Positions 8,088 to 15,984 of a stretch of DNA of 64,000 nt are shown piece by piece. The notes beneath the pieces were generated by a model that was given only the letters and a program-made list of their open reading frames with translations, was not told where the DNA came from and searched no databases. The position numbers and the translations under genes were made by a program. The first letter of the stretch is position 1, and every line of letters starts with the position of its first letter. This stretch comes from Paucibacter sp. DJ2R-2. Its GTDB lineage: Bacteria; Pseudomonadota; Gammaproteobacteria; Burkholderiales; Burkholderiaceae_C. The stretch covers positions 186,001 through 250,000 of the forward strand of contig NZ_JAJIRT010000004.1 in assembly GCF_025717675.1 (NCBI RefSeq), written 5' to 3'.

Positions 8088-9602
8088 ATGTCTCTGGCAA
8101 TCGTTCACAGCCGCGCGCTGGACGGCCTGGCGGCCGAGCCGGTCCGTGTCGAGGTGCATCTGGCCAACGGCCTGCCCTCCTTCACCCTGGTCGGCCTGGC
8201 GGAGACGGAGGTCAAGGAATCGCGCGAACGTGTGCGGGCCGCCCTGCAAAACAGCGGGCTTTCATTCCCACACAACAAAAGAATCACTGTGAACCTGGCG
8301 CCAGCCGAGCTGCCCAAGGAAGGCGGCCGCTTCGACCTGCCCATCGCGCTCGGCCTACTGGCCGCCAGCGAACAGATCGACCCGCAGCAACTGCCCCAGC
8401 TGGAATGCGCCGGTGAGCTGTCCCTGGGCGGCGAGCTGCGCCCGGTGCGCGGCGCCTTGGCCATGAGCCTGGCGCTGCGCCGCGAGGCCAGCAGCCGGCG
8501 CCTGCTGCTGCCCGAGGCCAGCGCCGCCGAGGCCGCCTTGGTCGAGGGCGTGGCGGTCCATGCGGCAAGCCATCTGCTGGACCTGGTCGCCGCCTTGCAG
8601 CTGGGCAGCGACAGCCCGCTGCCGCGCGCGCAGGCGCTGCCAACCGCCGCGCCCGCCGGCGAGGAACTCGATCTGCGCGACATCAAGGGCCAGGCTGGCG
8701 CCAAACGGGCCCTGGAGATTGCCGCAGCCGGCGGCTTGAGTGTGCTGATGGTGGGCCCGCCGGGCACGGGCAAGTCCATGCTGGCCCAGCGCCTGCTCGG
8801 CCTGCTGCCGCCCCTGAGCGAGGACGAGGCGCTGGAATCGGCCGCCGTGCTCAGTCTGGCCGGCCAGTTCCAGCCCGGGCGCTGGCGCCAGCGGGTGATG
8901 CGCAACCCGCATCACAGCGCCTCGGCGGTGGCTTTAGTGGGCGGCGGCTCACCGCCGCGGCCGGGCGAGATCTCGCTGGCCCAGCACGGCCTGCTCTTTC
9001 TTGACGAACTGCCCGAGTTCAATCGCGCCGCGCTGGAGGCTCTGCGCGAACCCATGGAAACCGGCCGCATCCTGATTTCGCGCGCCGCGCGGCAGGCCGA
9101 ATTTCCGGCCCGCTTTCAGTTGGTCGCCGCCATGAACCCCTGCCCTTGCGGCAACCACGGCAGCGCGCTGCGCGCCTGCCGCTGCTCACCCGATCAGATT
9201 GCGCGCTATCAATCACGCCTCAGCGGTCCGTTTCTGGACCGCCTGGACCTGTTCATCGAGGTGCCGGTGCAGCCGCCCGAACTGCTGCAAGGCGCCGCCG
9301 ACGGCGAAGCCAGCGCCGTGGTGGCCGAGCGCGTGGCCCGTGCGCGCCAGCTCGCCCTGGAACGCCAGGGCTGCAGCAATGCCGGGCTCAGCGCCGCGCA
9401 GCTGGACCAGCATGCCGGATTGGAGCCCGCCGCCCAGGCCTTTCTGATCAAGGCTGCTCAGCGCCTGTCCTGGAGCGCCCGCAGCCACCACCGCGTGCTG
9501 CGCGTGGCGCGCAGCGTGGCCGACCTGGCCGGCAGCCCGCGCATCGAAGTGCCCCACCTCAGCGAGGCAATTCAGTACCGGCGCGGTTTGGCGCCTGCGT
9601 GA
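8088..9602 (+). CDS. YifB/ComM-family AAA+ ATPase (Mg-chelatase-like)
   Basis: 504 residues. The family start MSLAIVHSRAL at 8088 is chosen over an upstream in-frame codon because every homologue begins this way. The N-terminal ChlI/Lon-like domain (1-170) is followed by the Mg-chelatase AAA+ domain with Walker A GPPGTGKS at 223-230, Walker B LLFLDELPEF near 301 and the cysteine cluster CPCG...CRC near 348, and a C-terminal Mg-chelatase subdomain ending HLSEAIQYRRGL. ComM-type members act as hexameric branch-migration helicases that help integrate foreign DNA during natural transformation; whether this species is transformable is unknown. Monocistronic, divergent from the nitrogen operon and convergent with the gene at 9613. 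Confidence 0.92.
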   Translation: MSLAIVHSRALDGLAAEPVRVEVHLANGLPSFTLVGLAETEVKESRERVRAALQNSGLSFPHNKRITVNLAPAELPKEGGRFDLPIALGLLAASEQIDPQQLPQLECAGELSLGGELRPVRGALAMSLALRREASSRRLLLPEASAAEAALVEGVAVHAASHLLDLVAALQLGSDSPLPRAQALPTAAPAGEELDLRDIKGQAGAKRALEIAAAGGLSVLMVGPPGTGKSMLAQRLLGLLPPLSEDEALESAAVLSLAGQFQPGRWRQRVMRNPHHSASAVALVGGGSPPRPGEISLAQHGLLFLDELPEFNRAALEALREPMETGRILISRAARQAEFPARFQLVAAMNPCPCGNHGSALRACRCSPDQIARYQSRLSGPFLDRLDLFIEVPVQPPELLQGAADGEASAVVAERVARARQLALERQGCSNAGLSAAQLDQHAGLEPAAQAFLIKAAQRLSWSARSHHRVLRVARSVADLAGSPRIEVPHLSEAIQYRRGLAPA

Positions 9603-9612
9603 GCTCAAGCCA

Positions 9613-11136
9613 TCAACGCAAGGCCGCCGAAGCCCCACGCCAGGCCGGATCGGCCCAGCGCTGGAAGGCGCCCAGGGCCGTGGCGTCGGGCGACTGGCGC
9701 AGCGGCGTCAGGCTCGTGAGGTCGAGCTGGATGAAGCGGCGCGGGTTGTAGCGGCCCTCGGCGCGCGACTCACTGGCCAGCAGCAGCTCGCGGCCACCGG
9801 GCACCCAGCCGGCGAACTCGACGTAACCCAGGCCGGGCGCAGCCAAGCTCGGCGGCAGCACATCGAGCGTCCAGCCCTGCGGGCCGGCGCGCAGCAACCA
9901 GAGCTCGCGCCAGCCATCCAGCGGCTGCGCCGCCAGGGCAATCGCCCGGCCTTCGCGGCTCAGCGTGGCCGAGGCCAGCGGCAGGCGGGCGACGCTGCAC
10001 TTGCTCAGCACCAGCTGGTCCTGCTGGCGCAGCTGCAGACATTGCTCGCCGGGGCTGCTGCCGGCCACCAAGCTCAGCTGCAGCTGGGCGGAGAGCTGGC
10101 GGTCCTGCAGAGCCGGCAGCGCCAGCCAGCGCACGGCATTGACGCGCATGGCGGCATCATTGAACTCGCCCTGGTCGTCCTCGGCCAGCTCGGCCACCTC
10201 GACCTGGGCCAACTCAGCCTGTGCTTCGGCGGCCAGGGCCGGGGCCCGGCTCAGAAACGCGCGGCTGGCGGCCACGGCGGCACGGCGGCTGCGCAGCCGG
10301 TTGGCCTGGTACTGCGGCAGGCCTTGCAACGGCGCCTGCTGCAAGAGCGCGGCGCGGGCCTCGTCGCTGGCCAGGCGCTGGCTGCTGCTGAGGGTCGTGG
10401 GGCGGCAGTCCGGCTGCGTCAGCGCCAATGCGGCGCGCGCCTTGGCTGCGGGCGAGGCTGCAGGCAGGTTCAAGAGGGCGCGGTAGGCATCACCGGCATC
10501 GCAGAGCTTGACGCTGCCGTCGCCCTGTTCGAAGGCCTCGAAGCGCAGGCCATAACGCGCCGCCACATCGAGCAGGCCGGCGCGGCGCGCGCCGCTGCTG
10601 GCCGCGATGCGCTGGCCCAGCTGGCCGATCGCATCCAGCACCTCCGCGCCGGCCGCCGTGTTCAGCTCGGCCGCCGCTGCCGCCTGCACGAAGGCGCTGG
10701 CCAAGGCCAGAGCCAGGCCCTCCTGTCCCTCCTGCGGCAAGGCCAGTTGCAGCTGTGCCCGCAGCGCGGGTTGATCGCTCGGCAGCGGCAGCAGCTGGCT
10801 GCGCCGCACAAAGCCGCCGCGTTCGCGCCGGTAGTCCCAGACCTGCAGCCAGTCCAGCCGTTCCCCGCGCAGCTCCACGGCCTCGCCGCGAATCAGGCGG
10901 GCCTGCTCGGGGCTGCCTTCCTTGGGCGCGATGCGCAAGGCCGCACCGTCCTGCAGGACCAACATCGCTTGGCGCGACGGCGCTGCCCAGGCCTGCAGCG
11001 CACAGGCGGCCAGAGCTACAGCCACAGTCAGCGAGCAGAGCCAGGTGCCGCGCGAACGTCTGCGAACACGCACGGGCTGCGGCTGGCACCACAGCGGCCG
11101 CGCATGGAACAAGGGAGCGGGCTTGCGTTCACGCAT
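9613..11136 (-). CDS. Secreted or membrane-anchored protein of unknown function with SH3-like region
   Basis: 507 residues. After a basic N-terminus, one hydrophobic segment (about 31-52, ending AWA-APS) serves as signal peptide or anchor. Residues about 55-120 read like a bacterial SH3 domain (MLVLQDGAALRIAP, then GEAVELRGERLDWLQVWDYR), a fold that often binds peptidoglycan or peptides outside the membrane. The rest is alanine/leucine-rich helical sequence and then beta-rich sequence near the C-terminus (GWRELWLLRAG, GYVEFAGWVPGGRELLLASES) that resembles a propeller-like readout. I do not recognise the whole protein. Its start is 3 nt after the stop of the SPFH gene, so the two are co-transcribed and probably act together at the envelope. 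Confidence 0.75.
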   Translation of the reverse strand: MRERKPAPLFHARPLWCQPQPVRVRRRSRGTWLCSLTVAVALAACALQAWAAPSRQAMLVLQDGAALRIAPKEGSPEQARLIRGEAVELRGERLDWLQVWDYRRERGGFVRRSQLLPLPSDQPALRAQLQLALPQEGQEGLALALASAFVQAAAAAELNTAAGAEVLDAIGQLGQRIAASSGARRAGLLDVAARYGLRFEAFEQGDGSVKLCDAGDAYRALLNLPAASPAAKARAALALTQPDCRPTTLSSSQRLASDEARAALLQQAPLQGLPQYQANRLRSRRAAVAASRAFLSRAPALAAEAQAELAQVEVAELAEDDQGEFNDAAMRVNAVRWLALPALQDRQLSAQLQLSLVAGSSPGEQCLQLRQQDQLVLSKCSVARLPLASATLSREGRAIALAAQPLDGWRELWLLRAGPQGWTLDVLPPSLAAPGLGYVEFAGWVPGGRELLLASESRAEGRYNPRRFIQLDLTSLTPLRQSPDATALGAFQRWADPAWRGASAALR

Positions 11137-11139
11137 GGC

Positions 11140-12348
11140 TCACTCCTGAGTTTGGGCTTGGGTCTGGGTGAGCTGGCCGGTGTTGCCCAGCAACCCCGAG
11201 CCGATGAAAGCACCGCTGGCCGAAGGCGGCGCGATGATGACCTGCACCTTGTCGGACAGCTTGTCGGCCATGGCCTTCTGTACCAGCAGCGGGTGCTGGC
11301 TCAGCAAGACACCTTCGCGCGCCATGCGCTCGGCATCGACCTTGCTCAGCTGGGCAATGCGGTAGGCCTCAGCATCGGCCATCTTCTCGCGCGCACGCGC
11401 TTCGGCCTCGGCCTCGATCTGGCGGGCGCGCGCATTGCCTTCGGCCATCTTGATACGCTGGGCGTTGTGGGCCTCGGCCTCCAGCGTGCGCTGCTCGATC
11501 TGCTTTTGCTTGAGCGGCAGGATGTGCTTCATCGCCTCCTCCTGGGCGCGCGCCGCAATCAGCTGCTCACGCTCCGCCGCCTCGGCGGCGATTTCGCGGC
11601 GCGACTTGTCGGCATGCGCCTCCAGCTCGGACTGCTTGACCTGCTGCGCCTTCAGTTGCAGCGTGAACTGCATCTTCTCGGCGGCCAGGCCTTCGGCCAG
11701 CAGGCCGTCCATGCCGGCGCGGTAGTCGGCCGGCAGGTCCACATGGCCGATCTGCAGGCTGCGCAGCTCCAGGCCCTGGCTGGCCAGCTGCTTGCTCAGG
11801 GTCTGGGCAATCGCCTGCTCGATCTCGCGGCGCTTGCTGGAGAAGATCTCGCGCACCGTGTGCTGGGCCACGACCGGGTAGATCGCCGACTGCAGGGCCG
11901 GTTCAATCAGGTCGCGCTCGATCTGCTCGGGCAGGCGCGTGGCCAGGCCCGGCAACTGGCGCGTGTCGATGCGCCAAGCCAGGGTCAGGTCCAGGCCCAG
12001 CGACAAGCCTTCCAAGGATTGCAGCGCTCCGGCGCCATTGGCCGCAGCCATGCGGCTCGCGTGGTAGGTCTGGTCGCGCAGAGGCAAGGCGCGCACCTCG
12101 TGCACGCCGGGCAAGCGCAGCAAGCGGCCTTCGCTGGCGCTGCTGAGGCTGCCGGTGAACAGATTGGTGCGCACCGCCACCTCGCCGCGGCCGACGGTGT
12201 AGAAGGGCGGCACCATCACCAGGCCGGCACCCGCCGCAGCGAGGCCGCTGAGCAGCAGCAAGGCCGGCAAGCGGCGCTGCAGGCCTCCGCCGAGGCGGGC
12301 AGGCAGGTGGCGCAGCGATTCGGGCAGATGCAAGGAGGGGAGCTTCAT
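11140..12348 (-). CDS. SPFH/Band 7 domain membrane protein
   Basis: 402 residues. ATG at 12348 follows AGGAGGCCACCACC, a near-perfect ribosome site, so the longer reading is rejected. A single membrane segment (about 27-47) precedes an SPFH/Band 7 domain (about 50-215, PFYTVGRGEVAVRTNLFTG) and a long charged alanine-rich coiled coil (about 215-345, rich in EAEAEAR). The C-terminus has KVQVIIAPP followed by a Gly/Gln/Thr-rich tail, as in prohibitin/HflK-like proteins. SPFH proteins form large ring assemblies that organise membrane domains and regulate proteases. The partner gene at 9613 starts 3 nt downstream; FtsH or NfeD partners are not linked, which separates it from HflKC and from the QmcA type. 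Confidence 0.88.
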   Translation of the reverse strand: MKLPSLHLPESLRHLPARLGGGLQRRLPALLLLSGLAAAGAGLVMVPPFYTVGRGEVAVRTNLFTGSLSSASEGRLLRLPGVHEVRALPLRDQTYHASRMAAANGAGALQSLEGLSLGLDLTLAWRIDTRQLPGLATRLPEQIERDLIEPALQSAIYPVVAQHTVREIFSSKRREIEQAIAQTLSKQLASQGLELRSLQIGHVDLPADYRAGMDGLLAEGLAAEKMQFTLQLKAQQVKQSELEAHADKSRREIAAEAAEREQLIAARAQEEAMKHILPLKQKQIEQRTLEAEAHNAQRIKMAEGNARARQIEAEAEARAREKMADAEAYRIAQLSKVDAERMAREGVLLSQHPLLVQKAMADKLSDKVQVIIAPPSASGAFIGSGLLGNTGQLTQTQAQTQE

Positions 12349-12497
12349 GGTGGTGGCCTCCTGGGCCGTGGGTTGGGGGTGAAGCCACTGTCGCTTCTGA
12401 GGCCGCGAACACGCCATGCCGGCCACGGGCGGCTTTGCTCCGGGGCGCGGAAGAAAGCTTCCGAGGCAGCACCGTCCGCGCCTCACATAATCCCCAC

Positions 12498-13184
12498 ATG
12501 ACTCGCATTGCCGTGATCGAAGACGACCGCCCGACCAGCGACCAGCTGGTCGGCTGGATCCGCAGCACCCGCCCCGAACTGCAGATCGACACCTGGTTCG
12601 ACCGCGACAGCGCTGAAAGCGCGCTGAGCCGCGAGCGCTACGACCTGGTGCTGCTGGACATCGAGCTGGGCCGCGAGCGCCATGCCGGTGTGGCCCTGAT
12701 CAATGCCATAAACAAGCTGCACCAGGGCACGCCGGTGCTGGTGATCTCGGCCATGCCGGCGGCCATCTACCGCGGCATCATGAAGGCGCTGGACGCCTGG
12801 GACTATCTGCAGAAGACCACCTTCAGCGAGGCCGAGTTCGTCGACACCTTTTTGGACATGCTGCGCGCCTCGCGCAGCCGCCAGACCGCGCCCGAGGCGG
12901 CACAGAGCCTGGTGCTGGACCCGCTGTGGCAGCGCTCGGCCATGTGGCGCGGCCAGCGCATCAACCTGCCGCTGACGGCGCAGCGCATCCTCGCCACCTT
13001 GGTGCAGAAGCGCGGTGAGTTGGTCAGTTATGAGTCCTTGTTCGACGTGGTCAAAAGCGGGCGCAGCAAGGACAATGTCCGCAAGCATGTGGCGGCCATC
13101 CGAGAGGCCTTTCGCGAGGTTGACGCCGAATTCGACGGCATCGAGAACGTGCCCATGCGCGGCTTCCGCTGGACGGCCCGGTGA
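12498..13184 (+). CDS. OmpR-type response regulator
   Basis: 228 residues. The receiver domain has the acidic pair D9-D10, phosphoacceptor D54 (LVLLDIELG) and the conserved lysine in LQKTTF. A winged-helix DNA-binding domain occupies about 135-228 (LPLTAQRILATLVQKRGELV, then VRKHVAAIREAF). Its start is taken at the ATG at 12498 because the receiver domain begins there. The stop overlaps the GTG start of the histidine kinase by 4 bp, so the pair is translationally coupled. It is divergent from the SPFH gene across 150 bp, making the SPFH operon a natural candidate target; I did not find a clear repeated operator. Confidence 0.93.
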   Translation: MTRIAVIEDDRPTSDQLVGWIRSTRPELQIDTWFDRDSAESALSRERYDLVLLDIELGRERHAGVALINAINKLHQGTPVLVISAMPAAIYRGIMKALDAWDYLQKTTFSEAEFVDTFLDMLRASRSRQTAPEAAQSLVLDPLWQRSAMWRGQRINLPLTAQRILATLVQKRGELVSYESLFDVVKSGRSKDNVRKHVAAIREAFREVDAEFDGIENVPMRGFRWTAR

Positions 13185-15286
13185 GCCTGCTGCGCCGCTT
13201 GCCGCGGATGCCGCGGGTTCCGGACATGCCCCGCCTGCCGCTGCTGGCCTTCCGGAACCGCATCGTCTTCCACGGCGTCTTCCTGCTGCTGGCCCTGGCC
13301 ACGCTGCTGCTCGCGGTGACGCTGCTGCGCGAAGAGAAAGAGCGCGCCTACCAACGCTATGCGCAAGGCTTTGAGCACCAGCTGCAAGCGCTGGCGGCTA
13401 GGCTGCGCCACCCGAGCGGCCAGTTGGCGCTACTGAACCCCCAGGCCGAGGCCGAGGATGGCCAGACGCCGCTGCTGCTGCCCTTCTCGACCATCGATTT
13501 CGACGACCCCGCCAAGACACGCAGCGCCGTCGAGATGTCCGGCTGCGCGCGCGACCAGGGCGAGGGCCGCAGCCTCTGCCTGGCGCTGGGCAGCAATGCC
13601 TTTGCCGGCGGTTTTGTCTACGCCATCGGCTCGCTGCCGGCCGGCCCGCTGCAGGGCCGCCAACCGGGTCAGCTGCTGCTGGATGAGGTGCATCGGGTGC
13701 GCATCGGCCTGCAGTGGCGCGGCCAGACCCAGCAATGGCTGGCGCCCTTCGAGGCGCAGAGTGGCGGGCGCTTCCAGCAGCGCGGCCGGCTGACCGGCTT
13801 TGAAGTGCCTCCCGGCGAGACCCAGCTGCGCCCGGCCCGCCCGGACCGCGATTTCCGGGGCTGGTTGTGGCGTGAAGGCCCTTGCCTCGCCGATGCCGCA
13901 CCCTCCACCGCCGACGACTGCCCGCGTCAAACCATGTTTTCCCTGCGCGTGCCCGTCGCGGCCTTGCAGCAGGCCTTGGCCGCGCCGCGCGCGCTGGTCT
14001 GGCCGCCGGCCGATCTGAGCCAGCTGCGCCTGCGCATCGAGCTGCTGGGCCCGCAGGGCGCTGTGCTGTTCGACAACCAGGCCGGCCCGGCCCATTCGCC
14101 GCTGACCCTGGGTGGCCTGGGCCGTGAACTGCAACGGGGCGAGCTGCTGCGCATCAGCCAGCAAGGCCGCAGCGTGGCCGAGCTGCGCGGCGCCGCGTCC
14201 GAGCCACTGGACACCCTGCCCTCGCCTTGGCTGACCCGGCTGATCCGCCGCCTGCCGCTGAGCCAGACACCACCGCCCCCGCTGGCCGAGGCCGAGGTGC
14301 TGACACCGTTGGGCCGCTACCAGCTGCGCCTCAGCGGCGACTGGCGCAGCGTCGACCAAGCGCTCAGCGCGGTGGCGACGCGGGTGTCCTGGCTGGTGGG
14401 CGCCATGCTGGGTGCGATCTTCCTGGCCTGGGCCATCATCACTCTGGGCCTGATGCGCCGCATTGCGCGGCTCACGAAGCGCGCTGCTGCCGTGTCCTAC
14501 AACATGCAGCCGGCCCGCATCGACGAGCGCATCGGCGAGCTCGATGTGGCCGACCTGCGCGGCCGCGACGAGCTGGGCATTCTGGCCGGCACGCTGGCCG
14601 ATCTGCTCTCACGCGCCAAGCTGGCGCTGCGCCGCGAGCAGCTGCGCGCCGAACATGAGCGCGATATGTGGCATGCGGTCGGGCACGAAATCATGTCGCC
14701 GCTGCAATCGCTGCTGGCCCTGCACCCGCGCGAAGACGACCCCAAGCGCCGTTATCTGCTGCGCATGCAGCAGGCGGTGCGTGTGCTCTACGGCACCGCC
14801 AGCCCCAGTGAGGCGCTGGCCGCCGCCGCCCTGAACCCGCAGGCCCTCGATCTGGCCGACTTTGTGCAGCTGATCGCCGAGAACGCGGCCGATGCGGGCA
14901 TCGCTGCGGTGCAGCTGACGCCCTGGCAGGCGGGCGCGCTGCCGGTCGATGCCGACGAACATGCGCTGGAGGATGTCATCGCCCATCTGCTGCGCAATGC
15001 AGATCGCCACCGTCACCCCGGCACCGCCATCCGGATGACGCTGGAGCAGGCCGATGGCATGGCCCAGCTGCATGTGGACAATCAGGGCGAGGCCATCCCG
15101 GCCGCCCTGTTCGATCGCATCTTCGACTATGGCGTCAGCAGCGCCACCGAGGGCGCCGAGCACCGCGGCCAAGGCCTGTTCGTCGCGCGCAGCTACCTGG
15201 CCCGCATGGACGGCCGCATCGTCGCCAGCCACTTGCCAGACGGCGTGCGTTTCTCGATCAGCCTGCCGCTGCGAACCGGCGCTTGA
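13181..15286 (+). CDS. Membrane sensor histidine kinase partner of the upstream regulator
   Basis: 701 residues from a GTG that overlaps the regulator stop. The first membrane helix is at about 29-50 and the second at about 403-425, enclosing an unusually large periplasmic domain of about 350 residues that I do not recognise. A HAMP-like linker follows, then a dimerisation helix with the phosphoacceptor H502 in HAVGHEIMSPLQ, and an ATPase domain (about 565-697) with the N box NADRH and a GEGL-like G box reading HRGQGLFVARSYL. The H box is atypical: E-I-M-S-P replaces the common E-L-R-T-P. It phosphorylates the OmpR-type regulator encoded just upstream; the signal is unknown. Confidence 0.92.
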   Translation: MSLLRRLPRMPRVPDMPRLPLLAFRNRIVFHGVFLLLALATLLLAVTLLREEKERAYQRYAQGFEHQLQALAARLRHPSGQLALLNPQAEAEDGQTPLLLPFSTIDFDDPAKTRSAVEMSGCARDQGEGRSLCLALGSNAFAGGFVYAIGSLPAGPLQGRQPGQLLLDEVHRVRIGLQWRGQTQQWLAPFEAQSGGRFQQRGRLTGFEVPPGETQLRPARPDRDFRGWLWREGPCLADAAPSTADDCPRQTMFSLRVPVAALQQALAAPRALVWPPADLSQLRLRIELLGPQGAVLFDNQAGPAHSPLTLGGLGRELQRGELLRISQQGRSVAELRGAASEPLDTLPSPWLTRLIRRLPLSQTPPPPLAEAEVLTPLGRYQLRLSGDWRSVDQALSAVATRVSWLVGAMLGAIFLAWAIITLGLMRRIARLTKRAAAVSYNMQPARIDERIGELDVADLRGRDELGILAGTLADLLSRAKLALRREQLRAEHERDMWHAVGHEIMSPLQSLLALHPREDDPKRRYLLRMQQAVRVLYGTASPSEALAAAALNPQALDLADFVQLIAENAADAGIAAVQLTPWQAGALPVDADEHALEDVIAHLLRNADRHRHPGTAIRMTLEQADGMAQLHVDNQGEAIPAALFDRIFDYGVSSATEGAEHRGQGLFVARSYLARMDGRIVASHLPDGVRFSISLPLRTGA

Positions 15287-15313
15287 AACTGCGCCGACCC
15301 TGGCCGCCTGATT

Positions 15314-15850
15314 TCAGGACTGCCGCTGCCACTGGCCGTTGCGGACCCGCAGCACATCGCCGACCTGGAACTGCGGATCGTTCTCGCGCACAAAGCTCTG
15401 CACGCGGCCGTCGTCGAGCTTGACGCGCACCACCCAGACCCGGTGCGACTTCTGGCGCTTCTCGATCTCATTGCCGGCCATGCCGCCAGCCACGGCACCG
15501 CCGACTGTGGCGATCTTCTTGCCGGTGCCGCCGCCGATTTGGTTGCCCAGCAAGCCGCCGATCACCGCGCCGCCGACAGCGCCCAAGCCGCTGGCCTTGC
15601 CTTCGCGGCTTTCCTCATGGACTGCGAGCACACGAGCGCAGTCTGAACACAAGACCGACGACTCGGTCTTGCCGGGTGCTGGCTCGCGCTCGGCCTTGCT
15701 CGGCAACGCCGCTGCTGTTGCCACGGGCGCAGGCACGGCTTCGGCCGGCCCTTGTGAACGACCGACGGCATAGGCGCCGCCCAAAAGAACCACAGCGCCA
15801 AGGACGCTGGCCATGATTTGACTGGAAGAAAAGTGCAAAGGGGCTTTCAT
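15314..15850 (-). CDS. Glycine-zipper 2TM-domain envelope protein
   Basis: 178 residues. ATG at 15850 follows GGAGTCTCTTG; an upstream ATG in frame lacks a ribosome site. An N-terminal hydrophobic segment (about 10-30, VLGAVVLLGGAYAVG) is followed by an Ala/Pro linker, a Cys pair (CSDCARVLAVHEESREGKAS) and the glycine zipper (GAVGGAVIGGLLGNQIGGG...AGGMAGNEIE) at about 90-130, then a beta-rich C-terminal domain (RVWVVRVKLDDGRVQSF). SlyB/OsmB-like glycine-zipper proteins sit in the outer membrane or span the envelope and are often induced by envelope stress. It converges on the histidine kinase gene 28 bp away. Confidence 0.88.
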   Translation of the reverse strand: MKAPLHFSSSQIMASVLGAVVLLGGAYAVGRSQGPAEAVPAPVATAAALPSKAEREPAPGKTESSVLCSDCARVLAVHEESREGKASGLGAVGGAVIGGLLGNQIGGGTGKKIATVGGAVAGGMAGNEIEKRQKSHRVWVVRVKLDDGRVQSFVRENDPQFQVGDVLRVRNGQWQRQS

Positions 15851-15953
15851 CAAGAGACTCCGCGCCCGCCAAAAGGAGTCGAAAACGGCGGGCAGGGTTC
15901 GAGGTTCCCACGCGCCGGAGCATTTCGCGACTTTCTGCACGAATCAGTTGTAA

Positions 15954-15969
15954 GCGGGCGTAGGCCCGC
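15954..15969 (-). terminator. Possible weak terminator hairpin after the larger metH gene
   Basis: GCGGGC-GTAG-GCCCGC is a perfect 6-bp stem with a 4-nt loop, 16 nt past the stop of the metH gene on the minus strand. There is no following T run, so it could be a Rho-dependent or mRNA-stabilising structure rather than an intrinsic terminator. Confidence 0.35.
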
Positions 15970-15984
15970 CATGGCCGGTGCCGC

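Noticed and set aside
10042-12501. A plus-strand open frame of about 820 codons across the SH3-like and SPFH genes
   Set aside because: Leucine/glutamine-rich low-complexity translation and no start context; the minus-strand operon has strong ribosome sites and domain matches.
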